Shown in pieces: positions 44,985 through 56,022 of a stretch of DNA of 64,000 nt (position 1 is its first letter; the number at the start of each line of letters is the position of its first letter). Origin of the DNA: Harmothoe impar (Eukaryota > Annelida > Polychaeta > Phyllodocida > Polynoidae); NCBI GenBank assembly GCA_947462335.1, contig OX381717.1:19211166-19275165 (forward strand), read 5' to 3'. Position numbers and translations under genes: made by a program. Below the pieces are notes generated by a model that saw only the letters and a list, made by a program, of their open reading frames with translations, did not search any database and was not told where the DNA came from.

Positions 44985-47900
44985 TTAATCCAGGCTAACT
45001 GTGGCCTTTATTGGGTTCAGTTGATAGTTCATCAGTTCCTCTCTGGCCTCAGCGCCCCAGTCAGCTGTTGGGCGGATCAGGTTAGCTAACTCCTGGAACA
45101 GAAACAAAAGGTCATTGCAAGATAAAAATGTCAAGACTTCTCTAAGAGAGTAGTCTTTCAGACAGCAGGTAGTTTTCCTTATGAGGGGTGGGAATTCTTA
45201 TAGTTCTCACTTGTATACTTTTGGTAAAAAGTTCAACAAAATATATTTCGTGATTCAGCCGATAGTAGTTTACCATCATTCGAGGAGTTATTGGGCAATG
45301 CCATAGTGAGAAATGCACAAACTCAAACTTCAATACATTCATGAAGCGATATGGAGCTTAACCTTGGTTTTATTGAAATATGTATCTGAAAGCACCTTAG
45401 CTATATGGATGCACTCCAACATTTGCAAAATAACTATTATACATTTTGTATCCCTCTTTCTAGATTCATGTGAGTGTTTCAGCAGTATGCCTCAAGGTTC
45501 ATGATCAGCTCACTTGGTCCCTCACGCCAATCCCACAGATCTGCATTGTTACTGTACGATTGGCACCATTCATTAACACAGGGCTGGTATGACGGCAATT
45601 ACCCAGGTTCGGTCCGTGTCCCTGTGGACCTGCTGACCAGCCTTCGGCTGTGTTGGTTTTAAAACTATATCATCATGACCGCAATTAGTGCTGAATTTAG
45701 GCATACTGCTAAAAGAATGTACAAAGCACAATGCAGCCTTCAAAGGGTTTATAATAGACTACCTTTCTATTCTTAGCCACACATAGTCTGTAGATGAAGA
45801 GTGCTGGGATGGGGAGCAGCTCCACAACGGTCACCATCCAACCCACAACATTCGCCCACATCGGGAATATGTAAGCACCATAACTTGGAGTGTACCAGTT
45901 GAGGGCTATTGAGACAATCACCCCCTAAGGTTAAAGGAAGAGCAGAGATGATAAGCAATGACATTCAAGTAAACAATTCATCATTGTCTATTGATATATT
46001 GTCATATCTTCAAATGTTTGGCTATAAAGGACTCCTGAGATATAATAGTTTAAAGACTTGTCAGGGCTGGGCAAACTTAACCAGAATTAATGTAATAAGT
46101 TTCTCTCCTGATTTCAGTAATATTTACTGAGTCAGCAGAAGTAAGTTACAGAGCATCAGATTAAACAAGTAATTTATATAATGTTGGGTGTTGTCCTATG
46201 CGTACCAAGAGGGCGGCAGGGCACACGCCTCTCCAGAAGACAGTGAAGAAATGGAGATGTTTCGGCTTCCATCCAGTCATGAGAGCCAGGTCCTGCAAGA
46301 AACGTCCTGATCCTGGAAAAAATTAAATAGTCTGTCATCTAACAAGTAAAACTTAGATCCTCATACAAATATTTGATTTAGATGGTAACATTGTTTCTCT
46401 CTGGAATATGGTATGAAAGTGAAGCTTGTCCTGCAAAAATGGGCCTGATCCTTGTAGATTTAAAGCTTTTGGAAACAATGCAATGTGAGAAAAAAGGATG
46501 GTTTACTAAACATCGTTGTATTAAAATAGACTATGTTTTCTATTCTCATAGGCATGGTACAAGTATGCGGCTATTTCATGGTACATTGTAAGACAATCTG
46601 TTTGAATGCTGGTGTTACAATTTAGGCATTAACAGTTAAGTCAATGTTACAATCATCATTGAACCAATTTGCAGTAATATTACTGACCATAAATCCATGA
46701 TACAACCACCACTTCTAACAGCCCAATAATAAGGAGACAGACAGGAGGTCCATAGTAGTCCATCAGTGTCAGCACATATATACCACCCTGTTAATGAAAA
46801 TTGAGAAGTTAACATGTAATAAATAGCAGCATAGGTACTCGAGTCTAGTGTCTCTTAAAGGGTGAATCCATTGATGTGAATCCATCGGATCGGACGGGAT
46901 ATTTCCACAGCTTTAACATTGTGAATGTTCATCCAATCCGATGGATTTACGTCAGAGGATTCACCCTTTAAGATGTATTCTACCATCTCTACCAGCTTCT
47001 GCTTATCACACTATCATTTTCTTGTACACGAATATATTTTTCGTGATATTCAGGGGTAGACACTAACTCTGGCCCGGGAGCCAATGGCCTGTAGTTATTG
47101 GTCAGGGCCCGTAGTTTTCTGCAAGATAGCATTCCTACCAGCCCGGGTGGCCCACAGGAGTATTTGGCAGACATTTAAAGAAAGTTTGCCTGACGTTCAA
47201 CATGGCCGTGCACTGAGGGTGTGACGTCACTAGAAACCCCCTTATAGTCATGCAATATATCGTTGGAAAGAGGGAAATGTGCCTGAATCAATCATATTGA
47301 TTTCAGTCTTTTATAGAACAATCAGAAATAAACATGCTTTTTCACTCTTAAAGAAAACATAATTTTGATCATTGGCCCACACGTTTTGGTCTGGGCCCAT
47401 AGTTTTCTAGAGCTACGGGCCCCGGTGTCTACCCCTGATATTGAGAATTCCAAATGGCAACTGATCACTCCAACAAAAGTGCTGCCATCGTGCTTGCATG
47501 TGAAGGTATAGATAGAGATGTAGTTATCCAGTTGTTTTCTCATAGTCTTTTTGCATAAAGCACTATACAATCTTGTCAACATTATTTTTTAAATGATGTT
47601 CATCTTACATTAGTAGTGTAGATAAGTCCAATAAGGAACAATATAGCAGCCAGACAGATGAGGGTGATGAGGCGGTTCCTCTTGGTGCTCAGCAGCTCTA
47701 TCTCCTCTGTCAGAGAACCAAGGATGTTGGCCAATAGAGGAATCTGGGACAACATTTTAGAAATGTATCCAATAGGTTAGTTGGATTTGATTCTCTGTTA
47801 GCCACACCCCCTTTAGTATGAACCTTGCTGATCAGGTGATAAGACTATAACAACAATATAAAACAACTGATTCAACATCTAAATTTGTCATTGATGCATA

Positions 47901-50900
47901 CTCCTTTATATCTTGCCCTGCAGTTAAGCTCAATGCAATAGATTCATTGAAACATGCATGTAATCAGAGATATGCAATCAGTTAGCATGACATACATGTA
48001 AGCTGTATTCACAATTCTACACCAATTTATATAATGTAACTATATTTTCTATACTTTTGAAATAGAACATTAAAACAATGAAAAAACTTTTCTTTTTAGA
48101 AAAACAAGGATAGTCTAGTCTTTTATTTTGTTAATCCATCCTTTAAATGTATGTATAGTTCTGCATGGTATACCAGTTAAACAAGAAAAATGTGCCAAAC
48201 AAATGTCTTACAGCAGATCCCAGACCTAGGTTAGTCAGCATGAGGAAGAACAGCACAGACCACAGCTGGGGCACTGGGAGGGCGGTCACAGCACGAGGGT
48301 ACGCCACAAAGGCTAAACCAGGACCTAGAGACATACACAAATAGATGTTAATTTTAACAGATGAAAGCTATGACCATCGATATACAGCACACAAACCATG
48401 AGTTTACTTCATAAACACAAGGCTGTTCACAAGGTTAGATTATGAAGGCCCCTACCACCGCCCCCTACTCTAAATACCCATACACCCCTAGGAGGTCGTT
48501 ATATTTAAGAGCTCTTTTTCTCTTTGAGAGCCTGGGTATCTAGCAGGATCCGTACCCACAACCTCAGAACATTGAGCCCAACAGCTAACCGACTGCTCCA
48601 CCAGGACTCATGCAATGATTCTAAACAGCCAATGGTATATGTAGTGCTTCTGCCTTTTTAGCTCAATGAGTAATGTTATTTAAAAAAATTGAGGGGTTCG
48701 AACCCAATTGGTCCCAATGCCAACGAGAAGTACCCTGTATGCTAGCAGCAGGACCAACCAGTCACATGTGTTTGGGCCTGTTAACTAGGGCCTATGGTGG
48801 TGAGGGATTGTCCCATTAGACAATGTAAAGAGTGCTGTTTAGTTGGTGCTGCTGTTGTATTTATAAATCGGGGGCTCCGCCCCCGCACCCCCTTTTTTTT
48901 TTTTTTCTTCTTTTTTCTTGAAATATCAGAAAAGCCAACTGGCTAACTAGGGCCTATGTTGGTGAGGTATTGTCCCATTAGATGAAGTTAAGAGTGCTGT
49001 TATGTTGGTGCTGCTGTTGTATAATTCGGGGGCTCCGCCCCCGCACCCCCGTTTTCTTTTTTTCTTTTCTACTTTTTTTCTTTTCTTCTTTTTTTCTTGA
49101 AATAGCTGAATAGTCAAAGAAATAAAAAAAATGTGTATCAGGCATATCAGAAATTCTGCTCCACATGGGATTCGTGCCCAGGGTCTGGGAGTCTAAACCA
49201 GAAGTGCCATGTACTCAAGGATTGTGACCTCAGAGACCACCTGTGAGTGTTGGTTCATGGTTAGTTTATGTATGGCTATGCTGTATCAGAATGAGGCTAC
49301 ACTCTTCAAGCATGTGCTCTGATCATTGTATTTCTATGAGAACACATAGAGGATATGTTTGATGATCATATAACCTCCTAGGAGGGTTATACAGGATATC
49401 CTCCTAGGCCACATGTGTGGAAAAAGAGCTGTAATCAGGCTATTTTACATAATCAATCTATGAAAGCGGGCTGTATGTCGGATATACTCCTGGTGTCTCA
49501 AGTCAATATCATTGATATAAGCCTTGGCCTTCGGCCTTGGCTTATATCAATGATATTGCCTCTCGACCCCCAGGAGTATATCCAGTACCTAACCCAGAGC
49601 CTGCCGAAATAGATGTCATACAAACATTATTTATTGTGACCTAACGTGGTATCCAAAGTAAAAATTAAGTATGAACATAGCATGTCATTACCTGAAGCCA
49701 CAACATCATCAATAGGGACACCAACATTTGCTGACATCTGTCCAAGGATTGCAAAGATGACCAATCCACAGAAGATACTGGTGAAGAAGTCCCCAAGTAC
49801 TAGGATGCCAGCATCACTAAAAGCCTCGACAAAAAAGCACATCCTGCATCATCCTAACAAGCATATCTCTCATAGTCTTAAGCACAGCTCAATATAATGG
49901 GTATAAATGATGCACAGTTAAGGACAGAATCATTATGGTCGTTGTTGATTGTAGTTTTAATGGATATTGAAGGAGGCAATATTGGTTCTATACTTTCACA
50001 TAGTATATATATATAGATTATTATAAGATAGCCCAAATTGCTTATCATTCTTATTTTAGGTATCATAACTGCTGGACTAAGGAAACAAATTGAATGGTAT
50101 GGACAACTTGACATTAGTGCAGCTGTCTTGCAAGCAGTATACTGCAGTTTGGTAATGGAACTGTGTGAACACTTAAATAGACAAAACAAACCAGTTGCTA
50201 AAGAGCCACTGAGCAATGATTGTATAAGTAACCAAGCTCTAGTCTGCAGAGATTTCATCTCATGATTCTACCTATACTGAGTAATGACAAAATATATTAT
50301 TACACATTATGCACATGGTCATAATCAGATTAGACTGAATAGTATAATTATATCATTAAGACTTACATAATGGGGTTGTTCTTGAACTGGTTGTGTCTGC
50401 CCATCGCGATGAAGGCCCCCCATCCAGGGCCAGTGGAGAAAAACACCTGGACCGCTGCGTCACTCCATACCTTGACATTAAGCAGGCATGTTAAACCATT
50501 CAGGGGTCACACAGTGAATTGCAGTGACAGAATTTTGAATGTAAATTTGGCAAGCATAATGCCTTAAAACAAAGGCTGTACACTCTAATCATGAATCATC
50601 TAGTGAACACACTAAGGCTCTCTGCTTTTTGGAATTACTACCAGGCCTTAGAACATTACCTGTGCATTGGCCAGTCTGGTCCATACAGGAGTTATAAAGT
50701 AGAGGATGCCATCTCCAGCCCCCGTCTTCAGGCATGCTTGTATCAGTAAGGCTAGCATTACAATGTATGGTAGCAGAGCCGTCATGTAACTAAACTGAAG
50801 GGAAAAGTGGTGTCAATGCTAATTAACAACATTTGCTAATCTTTAATTTGATTGATATAAAAGCTATGTTGTGTATGCTGAACGATCAATTATAAGGAAA

Positions 50901-53720
50901 TACTGATGGGGGTTACTTTTGATTGGCTATGGGATCTGGGGATACCCATGCTTTACCGCTGCACAGGCATCCACAATATACAATGGCAATTGACTCTGGC
51001 AGTTCTAGGGAAACATTTTAAAATAAGAATTGAGAGGACTACCTTAATCTTTACGATGCAAATATGTATTCTAAATATGATTTTAACATGTTTACTTAAG
51101 AGGTTTAATTATTCAAGAGTCATAAGGTTTATAGCATACCTTCCCCCATGACTTGGTTCCCATGCTGAGTCCTAGCACAACCAGGATCCAGGCTAAGAGC
51201 AGACACAGAGCTAGAGGCCACTGCACTCCTCCAATGTCATCTAAACCACTAGACATGCCTAGCACATGGTTACTGTAATGATACAATACAATTCACTGAT
51301 ACACAATAGTCCAATAAGACAATCATGAAGAGAGATATTAGTATAGATATGCCACAAGTACTATTGTTGGTGATCAGATTTTGTGTTGATGTTCTGAACA
51401 CACACATTGCTTACCATGCAGTATAGGTCACTATACATCTATAGCATGCAGCAAGCAGGCACACTGTGAAAGAAGCGACAACAGCACTACATAGACATTT
51501 CCACTTTAGCAAAACAAACAGTGTAGGACCAATTATTTCATTGGTTTCTGTGATTGTATACATAGTAGTTAAATGACATTACTTGTAGTATTCGTCACTT
51601 GGAAAGGATGGAGGTGAATATGTTGATTTGCCACTGCTCTCTCTTATCAAGGCTGTGAAGTTGTAGGAACCGAGACATGACTTGTTAGGCCAGCTACCGC
51701 CCGACTGCTGACACCTCAAAGCCTCATCAACACAGCCTGACATTAAATATAGAGTTGTCACTGTATTAATGTTGGCATTTAAGCATTTAAGGTTGGCCTG
51801 CTTAAAATACTTTAAACATCTTCAGCTCAAGTAAATGCCACTGAAAAACCTTATATATTATCCTGAGACATTTACCTGACATTCATATTTTGTTAACTTA
51901 ACTAAAGGCCATTAAAAATGCTTATTTCCTCAAGTTTGTGCAGTGTGTTTAGGAAAATCAGATGATAGACCTGATATATAATGGGATCCACTGGAAATAC
52001 CATGGTTAGTTATAAATCTATTAAACCATGAACACTAGTTTTATTCTTGGAATTATATTTTAGTCCTCTCTCAATTTCCCCATTGACATTATAATCTAAA
52101 CGAGGAGACATTGGTGTAAACACTCACTGGCGGTGTTCCATGCATTGTCACAGGTTGTCCAAGGCAGGGTAGCAGAGAAGGAGGCAGCGACGTAGTAGAT
52201 GGAGTATGCCATCAACATGACGTAGTATGTTGTAAATAAGAAGTCCATTATGCACATGCTCCAACCTACCTGCACGGAAAAGAGTCAAATAAACATAGAT
52301 ATTTTCATGCTGAACACAATATCACAATTTTCACGATCTTTAAAAATCAGCAAAAGTATATACTGAATGAAAATCTATTCAGTATAGTCATGCAATTACA
52401 ATGTTCCAAAATTGTGAATTTAAATACATGCTTATCTGCACTGTTTAGCAAAATCGTGAAAATTTATGCATGCGGAAATATGTACATCTAGTTTTGTATC
52501 ACTGAATGAATATGGCATTTAAGCAAACATTATTCAGCTTAAAGTCAATTTTTGCCATATGAATGTTTGGAATGGTTGTCATGACCTCTAAGTAGCTTTA
52601 AGTGGCATTTACTAGAAAAACAAAATGCCAAGAGTGTAACTTTTTAAACATTCTAATATTACCTTAAATGCTAACATCCATGCGGTGTATGATCGAACCT
52701 GAAAGCTGAGGTGTTTCTTATGATCAGGGTATGAAGAAAGGAGTGGTTTCATACTTCATGGAAAGGTTTATGAGTGAATTGTTATGTTGTAGTGTTGTGT
52801 TGATGTTATGGCCAGTGATCGATGACAACAATCCAGGTTCTTGCAATTAGATGGTTTATTGCAGTATCCTCTCAGTTATACTCCTACATCTACTCTAGGC
52901 CCCTCTATCCCTGCAACTCCCCGAGCTCAGAGCAACTCCCTGAGCTGCTGTTACTATTTCTTGCGTTCTAACTACTCCCCCATATTTGGGACATGGCCAC
53001 CAACCTGGTGAATCTACTGTATGGTGGTGCCCCTTACAATACTACCGTATTACTAAAAGCATGCTACTTTCTACTATGCTATAGAATCACAAATGGAAAA
53101 CACAGCCGGGAAGGTAGATTTGCTAGACTGGAACAAAACTTTCTGACAGAGGAGGGAATAGAGACAACTTATACCTAAGCCAGAAAAATGAAAGAAACAC
53201 ATTTATGAGACTCACCCTGAAAGAGTGGACAGAGGTTTCAGACCCCAACTGCGCCTCTGTGTCCAAACTGCCCAAGTGTTAGCTCCATGGTAACCAGCGG
53301 GAAGCCGATGATAATCGTCATTAGCACGTAGGGGATTAGGAATGCACCTAGAGGGTCAAAATTAGTGTTATGCTGTGCTTTCCTATAACGACCCATCACT
53401 ATAGTGTCATAGAACAGTCATATCATTTATATATGTTCTAAGTGTTTAATAAGGGCCAAGAGGAACAGGTTGATACATTAAATGTAATTAATATGTAATA
53501 TGTTTTAAAGAAGCAGCTGGATTTAATTTGTTGGCTCGACCAGAAATGAAACCTTACCTCCCCCGTTCCTGTAGGCTATATATGGGAACCTCCATAAGTT
53601 GCCCAAGCCTACAGTAGAACTTATAGCAGCCATGAAGAAGTCCAGCTTGTTGTCCCACCTGCTGGTCTTCTCTCTGCTGCCCTCACCCTGCCCTTCAGGT
53701 GTCAGAGGTGCTGACTCCAT
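44985..53720 (-). CDS. SLC6-family transporter gene B, 14 exons, nonsense codon in exon 2
   Basis: Complete gene structure: exons 53558-53720, 53216-53347, 52128-52265, 51583-51736, 51140-51272, 50660-50794, 50367-50470, 49692-49816, 48212-48324, 47609-47743, 46688-46787, 46206-46312, 45763-45924, 44985-45092. They sum to 1809 nt, 602 residues plus stop, the usual SLC6 size, with twelve TM segments: TM1 in exon 1 through TM5 in exon 6, TM6 in exon 7, TM7 in exon 8, TM8 in exon 9, TM9-12 in exons 10-13, and the C-tail in exon 14. Diagnostic motifs are [11 protein letters not shown] (TM1), FFSTGPGWG (TM6) and [13 protein letters not shown] (TM8). Chloride-site residues expected from SERT (Tyr in LIPY, Gln and Ser in VQVFFS, Ser in FFTSIF) are present. 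Exon 2 has TGA at 53238-53240 where A1 and A2 have TGG (codon 91). Exon 3 is 6 nt shorter than in A1. Amino-acid-type (TM1 Gly); substrate unknown. Confidence 0.9.
46853..46973. mobile_element. Short palindromic element in gene B intron 10
   Basis: CTTAAAGGGTGAATCC on the left and GGATTCACCCTTTAAG on the right, with inner pairing ATCCATCGGAT / ATCCGATGGAT. About 120 bp and almost fully self-complementary, so a MITE-like element. Confidence 0.75.
48546..48600 (-). mobile_element. tRNA-like Pol III promoter relic (SINE)
   Basis: The minus strand has TGGAGCAGTCGGTTAGC (A-box-like) and GGGTACGGATCC (B-box-like). It lies back to back with the plus-strand SINE head at 48,652. Confidence 0.45.
48652..49110 (+). 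mobile_element. tRNA-headed SINE with duplicated tail (gene B intron 8)
   Basis: An A box TAGCTCAATGAGTA (48,659-48,672) and perfect B box GGTTCGAACCC (48,695-48,705) are followed by a body and a hairpin-forming tail GGGGGCTCCGCCCCC with a T-rich end. The body-tail part (CTAACTAGGGCCTATG through CCGCACCCCC) is repeated in tandem (about 48,784-48,899 and 48,941-49,053) without a second head. The tRNA-like head plus conserved tail is the layout of a SINE. Confidence 0.6.
49478..49584. repeat. Long hairpin in gene B, 3' of exon 8
   Basis: AATATCATTGATATAAGCC pairs perfectly with GGCTTATATCAATGATATT across a short GGCCTTCGGCC loop region, and GGATATACTCCTG pairs outside it with CAGGAGTATATCC. 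This is about 107 bp of near-continuous self-complementarity. Confidence 0.8.
53238..53240 (-). other. Premature TGA in gene B exon 2
   Basis: In the reading frame fixed by exon 1 phase and by the conserved flanks (GAVGV before, NLCPLFQ after) the codon is TGA. The paralogs A1 and A2 have TGG here. A single G-to-A change explains it. Confidence 0.85.
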
Positions 53721-54465
53721 GATTCCTCTTTCTATATTTCTATGTTTCAGATGTGTAGGACAGGCTAGTTTATCACGGTTCTGCCCTGTAATTGCAGAAT
53801 GCAAATATTCAATATTGTCTTCTCCCCCACGACTGCAGAGGTCATTTTCTGCTATACTGAAAAAGCGCCCCTGCGACCTTACAGTATGCAGGTATATTCA
53901 TTACACCGATTGATATGAATCTGCATTATAATTACAATTGACCTTTTATGTACCCTCATGGTACTTAAAAGAAATTGTTCTATTCAGGCTCATTTAGTCA
54001 AAGTGCTTTTTAATGTAATGCTAAGTACATTTGAGTTGAGCCTGGTTGGTTTATTGGTATAGTATATCTGAATGATATCCAAAAAAAACACCCAAAAAAA
54101 AGAAAAATACGATATTCACTGGCCATCTCCCATCTTCACAAAAAAATAGCTTTTTAGACCAAGTTGAAAAAACATTTACAGGCCAGACAACTTCCAATCA
54201 ATACTGTGCAACAAATTGATTCTCTTGTTTCATCTCATTTACTTAGATTGGTCCTTGTATGTGCATGTGTGTGTTATCTTCACTGTATTCCATACACAAA
54301 GCTTATCATAGCTTGCCTCACCTACATGCATTCCTGCTCGATACAATCATCCTCAAGTTCTAGCTCGTGCAAACATGCTTCCAAGGTGAATAACTCACAT
54401 TTCATCACCACCACCTCGCGTTTAGCCTCCACTCTCTTGATATGATCCGTTAGAATCTTAAAATG
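53721..54465. other. Upstream region of gene B
   Basis: Likely 5' UTR and promoter side of gene B. No clear TATA box. No other gene is visible. Confidence 0.4.
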
Positions 54466-54840
54466 CTATATCTCAATTGGCAGCAATATGACACCAAAGG
54501 GAAGTGAGGACATGGCCCTAGAAAATTCTCTATGGGGATTCCAGCGCTGAGGGGCCATCTTGTTTCTTTTGACAGCTGTCAAAATGAGCTTCCCAAAATC
54601 ACCACCAGGAGTGCTGTCATGCAGGCGCTCTGTCCTATGTGAGCCGCCACCCAACGCCATCTCGAGGCAAAACATTGGACAGATCCTCAGTCTTCGCCAG
54701 TGAAATTATGCAGGTCAATGACGAATTCACAGGGGCCGGCATAGACCTTGGGGATGTCGAATATTGGCAGCTTATACTCCTGGGTGTCCCTTGAGTCACA
54801 GCTGGTGAACCAGTCTTCTTCGATGCCTGCTTAGGGCTGA
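54466..54840 (-). pseudogene. Unidentified coding-like fragment
   Basis: GC-rich island between genes B and C. One minus-strand frame at about 54,692-54,832 reads as an ordinary protein segment (starts GIEEDWFTSCDSRDTQEY, ends HNFTGED then TGA). A second frame directly downstream (54,466-54,675) is also open (ALGGGSHRTERLHDS ...). The frame break and lack of a start suggest a decayed gene, exon or transposon ORF. I do not recognise the family. Confidence 0.35.
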
Positions 54841-54860
54841 GGAAGCACTCCCTAACCACC

Positions 54861-56022
54861 CCACCTTCTCCTTGCTTGTAATGTTTAAGTCTTGCCCAAC
54901 ATCCAGGGCAATTCTCTCTGGAGGTTTCTAGTTCCTGAATTCTATTTTATTTTGGCATAGCCTATAAACGGTATTGCACGCCTGTCCAACGCAACGGGAT
55001 GGGTTTTAAAACAAATCATCAACCAGGGCAATTGTATTTGACATTCCCGCTGTCAATCATGATTCCACACCTATGACATGTTGCGTTTAAGGGATTTAAA
55101 TTTCCAAATCTCCAATCTCAAAATTGTACAACTTACATGTCAAACAGTTACCAGCCTACTAGTTGCTACAACATACTAGTGACCACAATGCCCCTAGGTG
55201 GACTGGTGGGGAACTAGACATACATGTGCACAATTGCTCTACCTGGGGACTATACCCTGACAAAGTCAGTGCATTATTGGCACCATGGTATTCATATTTT
55301 GATTGATACAATTGAAATGTTCCCATGTTTAGACACATGATTTACAGAGATTCTATGGTCACATATCTTCTAAATATATCAATAGTATAAAAAACTACAT
55401 AACTACATAATCGCAAGATTTATCACAATGCCTTCCATGTTAAACAAGTAAAGGGGACAAAAAATACCACAGTGCCTTCTGGTATTTATATGTTTACCTA
55501 GGAACTACTTGGTGCATGTGTTTCTGCTGCAGTGGATCACAAAATAGTATAGCTTGGCCATGTTCACTTTTCTTATTGACCCATGAGTGTACTAGAATAA
55601 ATGGCTGTATGTCTAAATGCCATACCAGTGCTGCCATCAGGCTATCAGTAATTTACCATTACTGCTAATAATCAAGAGAGGAAGAGCAAGTGAGTGAAAA
55701 TACCTCACTGAAACAGTGCATGATGGAGGACATAAGTAGAAATTGATTGATTAAACTTATTTTATTCAGACTGATTACATATAGGAAAAATGTGCCTGAG
55801 CTTTTTCTTCCCTGTGCAGTTGATGTAATATAAATTCCAGGTCCCAATGCAGTGGATCTGTGGTTACAATGCTTACACCCTTTCACAAATAATGCCAGTT
55901 ACGTTTGTCATACTACTCTAGTATATTATGTAGTAAAGCTTTAGTGATGATTGTGGAGCTTTAAGATGTATGCGCTCAGTCCCTATCAAACCAAGAGGAT
56001 ATAAGTGACTTGATCATGTTCC
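54861..56022. other. Intergenic region between gene C and gene B
   Basis: AT-rich, with no gene, RNA or clear repeat recognised apart from sequence common to the 3' flanks of all exon 14 copies (about 55,900-56,022, compare 15,600-15,727). Confidence 0.45.

Noticed and set aside
53238..53240. TGA in gene B exon 2 as selenocysteine
   Set aside because: The aligned residue is Trp, not Cys, in the paralogs, and SLC6 proteins are not known selenoproteins.
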